From a virus, in IMG/VR virus record IMGVR_UViG_3300045135_002665, positions 1-22,549 of that record: DNA of 22,549 bases. One strand, written 5' to 3'. This document shows, piece by piece, positions 7,769 to 16,158 of the stretch. A program made the translations under genes and the position numbers. How positions within the stretch are numbered: position 1 is the stretch's first letter; the number at the start of each line of letters is the position of its first letter. Below the pieces are notes generated by a model that had not been told where the DNA came from, made no database searches, and saw nothing but the letters and a program-made list of their open reading frames with translations.

Positions 7769-7922
7769 ACTGGCGCTTCCGATTGTTGTCATAAGCGGTG
7801 TTCCAGCCTCGGTGCCACTCCCGTTCGTAGAATGAGCCTTTACGGTAGACGCACTCATCATTTGCGATGAATGCGTTGTAACCATGCTCGTAGGGTGTTT
7901 TTGCAGGGAATATCCGTTTCAT
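7761..7922 (-). CDS. RMF-like small protein (53 aa)
   Basis: ATG 7922 follows the RNR stop by two bases and has a GGGG ribosome binding site inside the RNR end. The 53-residue basic protein reads KTPYEHGYNAFIANDECVY...REWHRGWNTAYDN. This is the pattern of the ribosome modulation factor family: an early G-x-x-A element, a PY/VY-type turn and a C-terminal R-x-W-x-x-G-W-x-x-A. RMF binds near the 16S anti-Shine-Dalgarno region and drives 70S dimers and hibernation; small RMF-like proteins also occur in phages and alphaproteobacteria. Here it would be made together with RNR, late in the operon. The family match is by motif only, and binding to ribosomes is untested. Confidence 0.6.
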   Translation of the reverse strand: MKRIFPAKTPYEHGYNAFIANDECVYRKGSFYEREWHRGWNTAYDNNRKRQYG

Positions 7923-7924
7923 GA

Positions 7925-9610
7925 TTAAACCCCGCATGTTCCGCCAGTGCCACTGATGTCGCAAATGTCATGCGTTTCGATGGCTTCTTCGAACTCTGTT
8001 CCCAATTTTGTCACAGCCTCGCTGTAAGGCACACTGGTGAGGGGTTGACCACCTCTGGACCCATCAGGGTAACAGGTGAAGCCTCGAAGCCTAGGAGCGT
8101 ATTTAGCCAAGGTCGTAGCGAACTTCTCAACGGTGTCATCATTGTTCAGTTTGCTGCCCCATGACGGCAGGTTGATTGTCGATGAAATCGATTGATCAAC
8201 GTAATCTTGAACATCCGCCTGAAAGGCCATTCTGCGTTCATAATCTTCAGCTAGATCAATCGCACTTTCCACACCCTCTGGATCAACCCCGTAGCGGTCA
8301 ATCAGCTCCTGTGCAGCACTATCAACCACATACTGATACACCCAACGGTTCTGACCCTTCAGGTAACGCCGTTTGTAGGCGACCGCAAAGATTGGTTCGA
8401 CCCCGGTGGATGTGCCTGCCAGGATTCCTATGCTTCCTGTTGGTGCCACCGCCCTCTTGGCGACAGGACGGGACAGATCCAACGCATCAGCCGTTTTCGC
8501 CGATGTATCGTCCGATACGCCTCGATATACTGACAGCCACTGATGCAGTTCAGGTGTCACCTCATACCGATAGTCCCGTTTGATCAACCATTCATGGATG
8601 CCCATCAAGCCAAGCCCAAGGCGGCGGTTTTTTTGCCTTACGTCATAGACTTTCTCGTAAGGCAGTTTGGCTTTCATGGTGCCGCAGATCAGGAACTTAG
8701 TCGCCAAATGCACTACATCGGCAAACTCATGGATGTCGTCGATCCGACCCATGTTCAGCGATCCTAGGTTGCACACATCACTATCATCAGCACTGGTGAC
8801 CTCGGTGCAGGCGTTGCGGAGCGTTTCATCATTCTTATCGAAGAAGTTGAAACTGAAACCGGGTTCCGCAGTGCGCATCGCCTGTCGAACGTTTTCGATA
8901 AACACATCACCGGGGTGCCCAGTCGCATAATATTGCATTAACCAATCTGTGTCGTAGTTGACGCTGATGTTGGTCATGTCTAAGGGCGCTGGGAAATTGA
9001 AATCAGATTGCTTGATGTCCCACAGGCTTTGACCTGTTTGCCCAACTGGCATGTTTTGCCAATCCTTAGCCTTTAGGAAATCGCTGATGTCACCATGCTG
9101 CCAGTTCAATGAAGCATATATCGCTGATCTGCGGGAACCGCCCTGCATTACCCGTCTGCCGATTTCGTTGACCATATTCATCTTGGGGATTGGCCCTGAT
9201 GCAGTGCCACCAGTTTTCTGTATGGGCGTTCCAGCGGCCCTGTAGACGCTGTAATCGACGCCTATGCCACCACCAGTCATTAGACAGCTTTCGGCCTTCC
9301 ATGACAGGTCCGCCCAATCCTCTCGGGTGTCCTCTTCGGCCTTTAACAAATAGCAATTATTGAAGAACTTATTGGGACGGCCCGCATAGTAGAGGTAGCG
9401 CCCGCCGGGGATGAACTTCATCTCGGCGATATATTGGGTGAGTTGATCAACTTCATCCTTGGTGAGGACATCACCACAAACGTCCTCCACTAAAGTTTTT
9501 GCCAATTGTTCCCAAGTTTCCGCACCTTCATGCCGATATTTATGGTTGAAGATGTCTTCTGAAAACTTGGATCGGAACGCCGGATTCAGGTTTGATTTAT
9601 ACGCCGCCAT
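7925..9610 (-). CDS. nrdJ: Class II (adenosylcobalamin-dependent) ribonucleotide reductase
   Basis: It reduces ribonucleotides to deoxyribonucleotides for phage DNA synthesis. Over 561 residues the radical enzyme core is complete: active-site pair C86 (NNCYLL) and C280 (CNLGSLN), the catalytic N266-x-C268-x-E270 triad (NACTE), the phosphate-binding loop PTGSIG at 390-395, and C-terminal redox cysteines C550 and C559 (ICDISGTGGTCG). There is no N-terminal ATP-cone and no neighbouring small (NrdB) subunit, which points to class II using vitamin B12, as in many marine phages. It is shorter than typical bacterial NrdJ. The start is set by a TGATG overlap with mazG, and weak ribosome binding suggests translational coupling. 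The host must supply or import cobalamin. Confidence 0.93.
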   Translation of the reverse strand: MAAYKSNLNPAFRSKFSEDIFNHKYRHEGAETWEQLAKTLVEDVCGDVLTKDEVDQLTQYIAEMKFIPGGRYLYYAGRPNKFFNNCYLLKAEEDTREDWADLSWKAESCLMTGGGIGVDYSVYRAAGTPIQKTGGTASGPIPKMNMVNEIGRRVMQGGSRRSAIYASLNWQHGDISDFLKAKDWQNMPVGQTGQSLWDIKQSDFNFPAPLDMTNISVNYDTDWLMQYYATGHPGDVFIENVRQAMRTAEPGFSFNFFDKNDETLRNACTEVTSADDSDVCNLGSLNMGRIDDIHEFADVVHLATKFLICGTMKAKLPYEKVYDVRQKNRRLGLGLMGIHEWLIKRDYRYEVTPELHQWLSVYRGVSDDTSAKTADALDLSRPVAKRAVAPTGSIGILAGTSTGVEPIFAVAYKRRYLKGQNRWVYQYVVDSAAQELIDRYGVDPEGVESAIDLAEDYERRMAFQADVQDYVDQSISSTINLPSWGSKLNNDDTVEKFATTLAKYAPRLRGFTCYPDGSRGGQPLTSVPYSEAVTKLGTEFEEAIETHDICDISGTGGTCGV

Positions 9611-10035
9611 CAGACCAAATCCCCCAAATCAGGTTCTTGGTAATTGGGACCTTTCATCACCTTGCCATCACTGCGGACAATAGGGTTCCCATCATCGTCT
9701 AGCTTGGACATATTTGATGCATGAACCCGCCGGAACGCTTCGTCTAAATCCCAGCCGAAGGTGATTGCGTACCCATAGGTGACGTACAACACATCACACA
9801 GCTCTTTCAGAAGGTTTTCTTGTTCCTCCGCTGCACACACTTCATCGAACTCTTCGCTCATGAGTTTCATGCGCAGGCGGTCTGCCTCACTGTTTTGTTC
9901 ATATGGCAGGCCAATGCTGTGCCCCATGATTTTGTGAAACTGCGCCACCATCTGCATTGGCGTTTTGCCCAGGTATGAATCTGGGTCCATAAACGCCAAG
10001 CGGTTTTCGTCGTAATATTCAAATGAAACGTCCAT
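9610..10035 (-). CDS. mazG: MazG-like nucleotide pyrophosphohydrolase
   Basis: This is an all-alpha NTP pyrophosphatase. It shows the metal-binding signature E61-E62-x-x-E65 (SEEFDEV) followed by E78-x-x-D81 (KELCDVLYV), and the C-terminal pattern common in phage members (ASNMSKLDDDGNPI...GKVMKGPNYQEPDL). Such enzymes hydrolyse NTPs or dNTPs to monophosphates; phage versions may recycle host nucleotides, clean the dNTP pool or, as has been proposed, change (p)ppGpp. Its place directly before RNR, with one-base stop/start overlaps on both sides, fits a nucleotide role. The length of 141 aa is normal for the family. Confidence 0.9.
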   Translation of the reverse strand: MDVSFEYYDENRLAFMDPDSYLGKTPMQMVAQFHKIMGHSIGLPYEQNSEADRLRMKLMSEEFDEVCAAEEQENLLKELCDVLYVTYGYAITFGWDLDEAFRRVHASNMSKLDDDGNPIVRSDGKVMKGPNYQEPDLGDLV

Positions 10036-10313
10036 CAGTTATCTTCCTCAACAACAGCTATGAGGCGGTCGAGGTACCAAGCCGCCTTATTTAAATCTTG
10101 AAGGCCGTTTTTGTACGGCCAACGGTGTAGATATTTCGCGACATTGCCCCGCAGATAGCCGATCAATTCTGGCTTTGTGAGGAAGTCGCTGATGTAATCG
10201 ATGCACTCGATTTTGCCTTGCCCGTAGTGGGGCGGATGGTGGACCGCATCGTCAAAGAAATCGGTTGTTTCCCGAACGAAATCCTCCATCGTTACATCAG
10301 TTTTGTAATCCAT
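10035..10313 (-). CDS. DUF3310 protein (nucleotide kinase-like phage protein)
   Basis: The sequence carries the DUF3310 pattern: HHPPHYGQGKIECIDYI, then the G-N-x-x-KYLHRW block (RGNVAKYLHRWPYKNG) and DLNKAAWYLDRLI at the end. Proteins of this family are very common in phages and lie near replication and nucleotide genes. They are often labelled nucleotide kinases, but the activity is poorly supported and no P-loop is visible here. At 92 aa it is nearly the bare domain, with an acidic extension of about 20 residues at the N-terminus. It starts in a TGATG overlap and ends in one with mazG. Confidence 0.88.
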   Translation of the reverse strand: MDYKTDVTMEDFVRETTDFFDDAVHHPPHYGQGKIECIDYISDFLTKPELIGYLRGNVAKYLHRWPYKNGLQDLNKAAWYLDRLIAVVEEDN

Positions 10314-10657
10314 CAGTGCAACTTCCCCTTTGGAAAGTGCAGGAGGTTGGCAGGCTTAGGTGTATCATCGGAAGCTTCGGCCTGATTGTGGTCATATTCC
10401 TCAATCATCCGCTGCTCTTCCTCAGTCAGACCCCGGCCAGCAAGCATAGCCATTTCACCTAACTGATGCATGAACTCAGTCTGATATTTCAGCATGTAGT
10501 TCAGGCCATCCAAGATCATTTCAAAATCATGCACCGCATGTTTGTCGAACTGATCAGTGAAGTTGTGACCTGTCATGATTTCCATGCCACCATCCTCTTT
10601 GCAGTGGATGATGAGGCCCATGGTATCAGACGGTAGCATTCGTTCTTTATCGTTCAT
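10313..10657 (-). CDS. Unknown acidic phage protein (114 aa)
   Basis: ATG 10657 is preceded by GAGGG at 8 bases and overlaps the preceding nuclease gene by 11 bases, so I prefer it to a longer upstream start. The N-terminal part looks like a beta sheet (MGLIIHCKEDGGMEIMTG), followed by two methionine-rich helices (FEMILDGLNYMLKYQTEFMHQLGEMAMLA) and a charged tail ending in NLLHFPKGK. No catalytic motif or known family is recognised. It lies between recombination nucleases and nucleotide-metabolism genes in a tightly packed operon, so it is probably an early accessory protein. Confidence 0.75.
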   Translation of the reverse strand: MNDKERMLPSDTMGLIIHCKEDGGMEIMTGHNFTDQFDKHAVHDFEMILDGLNYMLKYQTEFMHQLGEMAMLAGRGLTEEEQRMIEEYDHNQAEASDDTPKPANLLHFPKGKLH

Positions 10658-11006
10658 TGCGAACCCTCGAAATAAGTTTAAAAAAATGATCTGCATCGAT
10701 CATGGCGAGTGGGGGGCGACGATCAGCTTTCAAGATCACCAGAGGTTCTGCGCCATCAGGGCAATTGTCCTTGGCTTGATCCATGAATGCGTAAACGGCG
10801 ATGCGTTTTTGCGATTTGCACTCGACAGAGTAAGGAAAGTTTTTCCGCGCGGCGGAGGCCAACTGAATGTCCTCACCGTTCTGTCCCATGCCAGTTGAGC
10901 GAACATCGTCACTCGTCAGCTTGGGAAACATCTCCAAGATTTTGTCGCGTACATATTGCTGCAACCGCCGCCCTTTTGCTTTCGCAGAGGCGGGTTTGAT
11001 GGCCAT
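10647..11006 (-). CDS. Putative PD-(D/E)XK endonuclease / Holliday-junction-resolvase-like protein
   Basis: This 119-residue basic protein has an N-terminal helix (GRRLQQYVRDKILEMFP), then D46 in NGEDIQL and E62-C-K64 in YSVECKSQ, the spacing of the PD-(D/E)XK nuclease core. A following helix (RIAVYAFMDQAKDN) and a strand (EPLVILKADRRPPLAMI) complete a small resolvase-like fold. Small phage nucleases of this kind often act as Holliday junction resolvases or debranching enzymes during replication. The start is fixed by a TAATG overlap with the Cas4-like nuclease. The exact substrate cannot be read from sequence; a VRR-NUC-type nuclease is the alternative. Confidence 0.7.
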   Translation of the reverse strand: MAIKPASAKAKGRRLQQYVRDKILEMFPKLTSDDVRSTGMGQNGEDIQLASAARKNFPYSVECKSQKRIAVYAFMDQAKDNCPDGAEPLVILKADRRPPLAMIDADHFFKLISRVRNER

Positions 11007-11860
11007 TACTGATCCTCAACGAACCAATACTTAGGCGGATTCTGCGCTTCCGATTTCGGATGGGCTTTGTATTCCGCATCAGGCCAGCAGGTCGCCAAGT
11101 AGGGGCAAAATTCGCATGTTTTGCACAGGTGCTTTAGCCCTGTGGGTTTACCGCGCCATTTGTCCTCAACAGGCTCAAAACTGCGTTGGAAGTGCGCCTT
11201 TGATGTGATCGCAGAAACCGTATCTTCGATTTTGTGCATGACAGACGATTGCTCATCTTCACCGCCTTCGAATTCAACGACCTTGATGCGACCAGTGCTT
11301 TTGCACATGACGATCCAACCGCCAGGCTCTTTGCCCTTGGCTTTTGCGTAGCCAACTAATTGACCAATGTACCCGAAATCATCGCTCTGTTTTAATCCCT
11401 CGTAGCCCTTTGACCATTTATTATTAAAGGCCCAAGGGGAGCAGGATTTAACGTCATAGACCTTGTCGTCTACCTCGACATCGTCAGTTCCATTGATGAT
11501 TGCATCTGCAATTTTCAGTGAAACTTTGTCGTTGCCGCCAGTGATATTGATCGCAGCGATCTTCATCAGCAGCAGAGTGATGATTTCAACACAATCGCCC
11601 AGCATCATTTGGGCGATGAAATTGTTTGGTTTGCGGACTGGTGCCGCACCCATCGCTTGCATTTGCAATTGGCATTTAGGTTTGCCAATGCTGCTCATGC
11701 GCAACGGATCTGAAGTGTCCGGAGGCTTGGTAAGTTGGTGGCGAAGCGCCGTTTTCAACGCTTCACCTGCCTCGTTGATCCATGCGTCCTGAACATCCAG
11801 TTGATCAAACTCCCGATTGGATAGTCGATCCGCTGTAAGTAGGAGCGTTGCCTCAAACAT
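11006..11860 (-). CDS. Cas4/RecB-type PD-(D/E)XK exonuclease with Fe-S cluster cysteines
   Basis: The 284-residue protein has the nuclease residues D126 (GTDD), D136-V-K138 (YDVKSCS) and the Q167-x-x-x-Y171 motif (QLVGY). One cysteine before the nuclease core (C63, GKPKC) and a cluster after it (C246, C249, C252, C258; LCKTCEFCPYLATCW) match the Cas4/AddB arrangement that holds a 4Fe-4S cluster and staples the ends of the domain. Such enzymes degrade or process DNA ends. In a phage this fits recombination, end resection or host DNA breakdown. The neighbouring SSB supports a recombination pair. No CRISPR array or cas1/cas2 is nearby, so a role in adaptation is not suggested. It starts in a TAATG overlap. 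Confidence 0.88.
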   Translation of the reverse strand: MFEATLLLTADRLSNREFDQLDVQDAWINEAGEALKTALRHQLTKPPDTSDPLRMSSIGKPKCQLQMQAMGAAPVRKPNNFIAQMMLGDCVEIITLLLMKIAAINITGGNDKVSLKIADAIINGTDDVEVDDKVYDVKSCSPWAFNNKWSKGYEGLKQSDDFGYIGQLVGYAKAKGKEPGGWIVMCKSTGRIKVVEFEGGEDEQSSVMHKIEDTVSAITSKAHFQRSFEPVEDKWRGKPTGLKHLCKTCEFCPYLATCWPDAEYKAHPKSEAQNPPKYWFVEDQ

Positions 11861-12714
11861 TAGGCAACGTCATCAAGATCGTCGTTGAGATCGTCATCCA
11901 AACTGTTGTTGATCGCATCTATCGCAGACTGATCGAGTGTTTGGCTCGATAGTGCCGCCTCGTATTGCTTTTTAATACGGGCGTTTTCCGCATTGATGCT
12001 ATCAGCGAAGTTTTTGATGTGACCCACCACTTCTTCATCCATCGCTAATGGATTTTTAAAATCCGGATGGAAGTTTATGACAAACCAAACCACAGATCCG
12101 TTTTTCTGGCGCTCTGCTTTCAGCTCAATGTTGAAATCCCAAGCATTACGACCGTTGGGCAGCATTTTCACAACCTGATCGTTGAACGGATTGAAGTTTG
12201 TGCCTTTGGCCATGATGATCGCAGGGATGTTTTTCCATTCAACAACGTCACCAGTTGCCGTTTTCGCCGTACCAGTAACAAGGACGCGAATTTTACGGAA
12301 ACAAGTGGTGTTTTTGTGGCGCTCTTGGTCCTCTGGGGACATTTCGCGCAACTGAGCGGATGTAGGCTTGCCACAACGGGTCGTTCCCTTTGTGTCTATC
12401 GCCTCCTGACCCCAATTTGCAATTTCCACTGACTTACAGGTGACCCGTTTTTCAGTGGGGTCATAAGTCATGTATTGGAAATGGTTTGAAAGTACCCGCA
12501 CCGTCACTGTTTGTGCGTATGCAGGTGTCTCACCATTCTTAATGGTAAAATGACCCCGGGGCAGGGGATTACCATCATCATCGTCTGCTTGTGAGTTGAC
12601 GACGAGCTGCGGAAGACGCATTGCGTTTTCGTTTGCAGCAGGTTTCGCAGTCGCACCCATCATAGACGCTAGTGAGTTCAGTTCTTGGCTTGTCGCCATG
12701 TCTTGTGTAGCCAT
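11860..12714 (-). CDS. Putative single-stranded DNA-binding protein (gp2.5-like)
   Basis: The protein is 284 aa with a soluble beta-rich body and a highly acidic tail (SLDDDLNDDLDDVA), the hallmark by which SSBs recruit polymerase and primase-helicase. The body has aromatic strands (VVWFVINFHPDF; AWDFNIELKAERQ) and a Cys pair about 22 residues apart (CGKPTS...NTTCF) that could bind a metal. The start is ATG 12714 with GAAAGG upstream; an in-frame ATG 23 codons earlier lies across the promoter region and is rejected. It is the first gene of the longest operon, behind the TAGTGCACTA operator and a TTGACA box. The identity comes from tail, size and context. A recombination-associated protein is possible. 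Confidence 0.75.
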   Translation of the reverse strand: MATQDMATSQELNSLASMMGATAKPAANENAMRLPQLVVNSQADDDDGNPLPRGHFTIKNGETPAYAQTVTVRVLSNHFQYMTYDPTEKRVTCKSVEIANWGQEAIDTKGTTRCGKPTSAQLREMSPEDQERHKNTTCFRKIRVLVTGTAKTATGDVVEWKNIPAIIMAKGTNFNPFNDQVVKMLPNGRNAWDFNIELKAERQKNGSVVWFVINFHPDFKNPLAMDEEVVGHIKNFADSINAENARIKKQYEAALSSQTLDQSAIDAINNSLDDDLNDDLDDVA

Positions 12715-12773
12715 ATTTAGCCCTTTCATTACAGATAAAGTTTTTTGGTCGCTTAAGAACAAGCTAGGTTTGC

Positions 12774-12802
12774 AGACTATCATTTTCGGATTCGCCTGTC
12801 AA
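12774..12802 (-). promoter_or_regulatory. Candidate promoter of the SSB operon
   Basis: TTGACA (minus strand, 12802-12797) is a perfect -35 box. The -10 is weak: TAGTCT at 17-base spacing or GATAGT at 15. The operator core ends exactly 4 bp upstream of the -35 box. A weak -10 with an adjacent upstream palindrome is what an activated promoter often looks like. Confidence 0.5.
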
Positions 12803-12804
12803 TC

Positions 12805-12818
12805 TATAGTGCACTATA
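12805..12818. promoter_or_regulatory. Operator, TAGTGCACTA palindrome (SSB operon)
   Basis: TATAGTGCACTATA is a perfect 14-bp palindrome in the 120-bp gap between polymerase and SSB genes. A second degenerate copy (TTGTGCATTAA) follows at once. It sits 4 bp upstream of TTGACA, the same spacing as at integrase 2. Confidence 0.75.
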
Positions 12819-12834
12819 TTGTGCATTAAATTTA

Positions 12835-14922
12835 CTACAGAAGCCAGTTATTTCCGGCCTCGATTTCAATCGCCAAGGGTAGGGGGAATTTGTATGCCCA
12901 CTTATGCTCAACCTCCTTCAGAACACCCGTCATCGCCCATGTCAGGGCATCATGAACAAGGTCCTCTTCATCTGGATGCGTATCTACAACGATTGAATCA
13001 TGAACGGTCAGGATCAGGAGCGATTTCAGATCCAGTTCCTTGAACCTTCGGTAGGCTCGGACACAGGCCATTTGCACCAAATCATTCCCAAAGCCCTGAA
13101 CAGGGTAGTTCACCACTTGCGTTGCGTTACTGATCCGACCATTGCCGTAGCGTTTTGCGTTCGGCCAATGATACTGGCGCCCTGACGGTGTTTGAACGAT
13201 CCCATTACGGATCACACCATCCATCAGTGATTTCTGGTACTTCGCCAGGCCGCTGTAGATGACAAAAAACTGTTTGAAATAATTTTGCACATGCTCAGGT
13301 TCACCCATTCCCATGCCACCGTAGAGCGGGGCGAATGTGAATGCCTTGGCTGCCTGACGCAGGTCCTTTGTCACTGCGCTGGGATCAATGCGATTGATGA
13401 TTGAAGCGGTTTGGCTGTGTACGTCCTTACCGTTTTCGATGTCGTCCATGATCTGGTTGTCTAGTGATAGAGCGCCAGCGACCCTGAATTCCAACCCGCT
13501 AAAATCCGCTTCGGTAATGATCCCGCCGTCGAAACGGGAAACAACACATTTGCGGATTGGGAAACCCCGCTTGGGTTGGTTTTGAAAGTTGGGGTTAGAC
13601 GACGACAAGCGACCTGTAGCTGTCACACATTGATTGAAGTTGGTGTGCAGCAGGCCAGTTGGACGGGTCCAAGTTTGGATGCCTTTGACGAAACTGTCGA
13701 GGTACACCGAAACCGCATTTAATCGGCTGATTTTAGTCAAAAACTCAACTGCAAGATCGTTGCCTTTGTCCTGCGCTTGTGCGGTCAAAAGCTTGATGGT
13801 GGTTTTGTCACATTTGAACCCATTGATGCTCGCATCTGCTGGTCCAGATGGGACAAGCCTCAACCCAGCCGTAGCTTTTAACTGCTCGTAAAGAGCGCCT
13901 TTGCCTGAGCAGGTGGGGCAACGATTTTCGTTTTTGAACGGTTCGCCGTTCTTTTTAAACTTCCGAATTTTGCCCCGGCCATTGCAGGTTTCGCAGCACT
14001 TCGCTTGGGTTTTCTTCACCACTTGGGTGGTGCGTCTGACCGTATTGGCGAATTGTGTTTTGGACATCCTTGGAGGCCGCAGGGGCTTACCATTGGCGCC
14101 AATCCCAATATTAAACAAACGCTGATGCTCATGACGATCCACAACCATGCGGGAATACACAACCTTCGTCATATCCGCACCGCTATTTAAGTTAATGGGG
14201 GTATCGCCCATAACCTGTTCAACGATTTCGTTTAAACGTTTTTCCAGATCCGCTTTTTCGGCTGCAAACTCAGCCTCAACTTCAGACAGCGCAGTTAAAT
14301 CAACATTGATACCGTTGCGCTCCATCTCGATCAGGCACCGCATCATATCGTTGGATAAATCCAAAATGGAGTTGAGGGATGCGTTTGCCTCCAGCCCAAA
14401 ATCATCCAGTTGTTTCAGGTAAATTTCACCTGCGGCTTTTACGTCCGCCTCCGCATATTCCAGAACGGTTGCCAGTGGCATCGCTTCAAATCCTGTGCCG
14501 GATTTGAATAGGTCATCGACAAGATCACTTTGCTTGCGGGTTGTGTCCCGCCGTTCCGCAACAGCCTTCAGGGATAGTTCGCGTCTTTGACCTTTAGAAA
14601 GGACATATTCGCGCAACATTGTGCAATGCACTTGCGGGGGCAGGGTGAACCCCATTTCAGTAAGCCAAAGACTGTCGAATTTGCTATTATGGCAGATAAG
14701 GACATCTGCCTCCTTCAGGCACTCCTCCAATAGGCTGCGACAGTCAGGTTCTGGCTTTTCATTGTGGTGAAATACCAGTGAAAACACCTCATCGACCGTA
14801 TCCCAGCCCAAAAATCCAAAATGGGCTGAGACACAGCGATTATCTGGGTTGAACGGACTATTATCGAATTTTCCATCCATTTTCTGGACGGTTGTTTCAA
14901 GGTCCAACACTAACCGCTTCAT
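12835..14922 (-). CDS. polA: Family A DNA polymerase with DnaJ-type zinc insert
   Basis: This is the replicative polymerase, 695 aa. The 3'-5' exonuclease has ExoI LDLET (D7, E9), ExoII HNSKFD (N79, D83) and ExoIII YAEAD (D160). Polymerase motif A is DFSGLEFR (D473, E477), motif B RQAAKAFTFAPLYGG (R522, K526, F530, Y534) and motif C HDS (H641, D642). F530 aligns with E. coli Pol I F762. Between the two halves lies a zinc module of two DnaJ-like repeats, C310-x-x-C313-NGRG and C335-x-x-C338-SGKG, joined by a lysine-rich loop. This insert is the known oddity of HMO-2011-type phage polymerases. The ATG overlaps the helicase stop (ATGA). No terminator was seen after the gene, so reading through into the SSB operon is possible. 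Confidence 0.96.
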   Translation of the reverse strand: MKRLVLDLETTVQKMDGKFDNSPFNPDNRCVSAHFGFLGWDTVDEVFSLVFHHNEKPEPDCRSLLEECLKEADVLICHNSKFDSLWLTEMGFTLPPQVHCTMLREYVLSKGQRRELSLKAVAERRDTTRKQSDLVDDLFKSGTGFEAMPLATVLEYAEADVKAAGEIYLKQLDDFGLEANASLNSILDLSNDMMRCLIEMERNGINVDLTALSEVEAEFAAEKADLEKRLNEIVEQVMGDTPINLNSGADMTKVVYSRMVVDRHEHQRLFNIGIGANGKPLRPPRMSKTQFANTVRRTTQVVKKTQAKCCETCNGRGKIRKFKKNGEPFKNENRCPTCSGKGALYEQLKATAGLRLVPSGPADASINGFKCDKTTIKLLTAQAQDKGNDLAVEFLTKISRLNAVSVYLDSFVKGIQTWTRPTGLLHTNFNQCVTATGRLSSSNPNFQNQPKRGFPIRKCVVSRFDGGIITEADFSGLEFRVAGALSLDNQIMDDIENGKDVHSQTASIINRIDPSAVTKDLRQAAKAFTFAPLYGGMGMGEPEHVQNYFKQFFVIYSGLAKYQKSLMDGVIRNGIVQTPSGRQYHWPNAKRYGNGRISNATQVVNYPVQGFGNDLVQMACVRAYRRFKELDLKSLLILTVHDSIVVDTHPDEEDLVHDALTWAMTGVLKEVEHKWAYKFPLPLAIEIEAGNNWLL

Positions 14923-16139
14923 GACGAATACCGCGATACTGCAGGCTCAATCAGGACGGGGATCGTTCCATGATAGCCGCTCAATTTGTTTTTACTGATG
15001 GTCAGGAACCGGGTGTTATCCGGTGCGCCATCTTCGTTGTCGCCGCTGTGTTTACCAATGCCAATGATGAGATCAGCTTCGGCAGCTTTGCCCGTTTTGG
15101 ACCCTTCAGCCATGCTGAAATCCACTCGCGTTTTGCCTTCAGCGTCTGCAGATGCCTGCGATATACCGATCAATGCACATTGATGTCGTTTGGCCAATTC
15201 CCGCAGGCGTCGATAGAGTTCCCTGAACCGCTCATGCGTAGCGTTGTAGTGCCCAGACACCCCAACTTTGTCGGCCTGGTCGATGACCAATACATCGGGT
15301 TTCATCTTACGACAGTACCCGTCAATACGATCCAAATCCCAATCTACGACATCCTTCATCTCAAGATTGTCTTTGGCGCAGAAGAACGATTTTACGGCTC
15401 GTTTTGGGTCTGCAATGACCTCATGAATATCCATACCCGCTGCGGCTTGATAGGCCCTCAGCATTGTGCGCTCTGTATCTTCTTCGTTTCCGAGGTAGAT
15501 CACTTTCGCGCCTTGATCGCAGAAGCCGCCGGGGCCAGCCATGAGGGATACCAAAAAGGCGGTTTTACCAGTCTCTGGCCGAGCCAAAAGTACCATGAAC
15601 TCACCCGGGCCAATTCCATAGACGGCACTGCTGAGGGAGTTGATGTTAAACTGCCAGCGCGATCCATTAGAGGCTCGTTTAAGCAGGGCAGGGAGGTCCT
15701 TTGTGGTCGTAGGACCGAAATCGTCCGGCATGTAGTTTTCACCAATGCGCTCGATTAACGATTGCAATAAATTAAAAGCGGAATGGTCACCCTCTGACAA
15801 GTTGATGCCAAGGTTTGTGATTTCGCGTCCGATTTCCTTCTGCCAGAGCTTTTTAATGACATCTTGAGCGACATCTGAACTGATGGCATTCGATTTTTCG
15901 ATGTCATCGATTAGATCGCGGAAATCTGCTTTTTCGGTGTTTGTTGCAACTGGATGATCAGCAATCCAAAGAGAATATAGGTCTTCGGATGTCAGATCAT
16001 GTTCGTATTTTGCATGTGCCAGACCCAAAATATCATACAGGTCTGCAGCGTCATCTGAAAACAAGCTGCGCTTCAGGCGAGCCTTGTTTGATTTGTAGCT
16101 GTCATGGGACAGCAGTGTTTTTAGCAATTGTGTTTCCAT
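14919..16139 (-). CDS. Replicative DNA helicase, RecA-fold (DnaB / T7 gp4 type)
   Basis: It unwinds the replication fork. The C-terminal RecA-like domain has a DnaB-style Walker A ARPETGKT (186-193), an acidic strand YLGNEED with the likely catalytic glutamate, Walker B VLVIDQAD (D287) and a sensor ISQAS (Q328). An arginine/lysine-rich end (ISKNKLSGYHG) follows. The first 150 residues are helical and lack zinc or TOPRIM motifs, so primase is a separate protein, unlike T7 gp4. I chose METQ (ATG 16139), which has GGAG 6 bases upstream; a start 10 codons earlier would lie in the operator. At 406 aa it has the normal length for phage helicases. The gene is followed by polA in an ATGA overlap, so fork enzymes are made together. 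Confidence 0.93.
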   Translation of the reverse strand: METQLLKTLLSHDSYKSNKARLKRSLFSDDAADLYDILGLAHAKYEHDLTSEDLYSLWIADHPVATNTEKADFRDLIDDIEKSNAISSDVAQDVIKKLWQKEIGREITNLGINLSEGDHSAFNLLQSLIERIGENYMPDDFGPTTTKDLPALLKRASNGSRWQFNINSLSSAVYGIGPGEFMVLLARPETGKTAFLVSLMAGPGGFCDQGAKVIYLGNEEDTERTMLRAYQAAAGMDIHEVIADPKRAVKSFFCAKDNLEMKDVVDWDLDRIDGYCRKMKPDVLVIDQADKVGVSGHYNATHERFRELYRRLRELAKRHQCALIGISQASADAEGKTRVDFSMAEGSKTGKAAEADLIIGIGKHSGDNEDGAPDNTRFLTISKNKLSGYHGTIPVLIEPAVSRYSS

Positions 16140-16158
16140 CACTTCTCCATAATGCAGA

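Noticed and set aside
12715-12783. Longer N-terminus for the SSB (23 extra codons)
   Set aside because: The extension would begin in the promoter region with no ribosome binding site, while the internal ATG at 12714 has a good one.
15166-15182. CAATGCACATTG palindrome as another operator
   Set aside because: It lies inside the helicase coding sequence, differs from TAGTGCACTA at both ends, and has no promoter nearby.
14970-15758. A 262-codon open frame on the plus strand
   Set aside because: It lies wholly antisense to the helicase gene, whose Walker motifs prove the minus strand is coding. It has no operon context, and its composition is that of a shadow frame.
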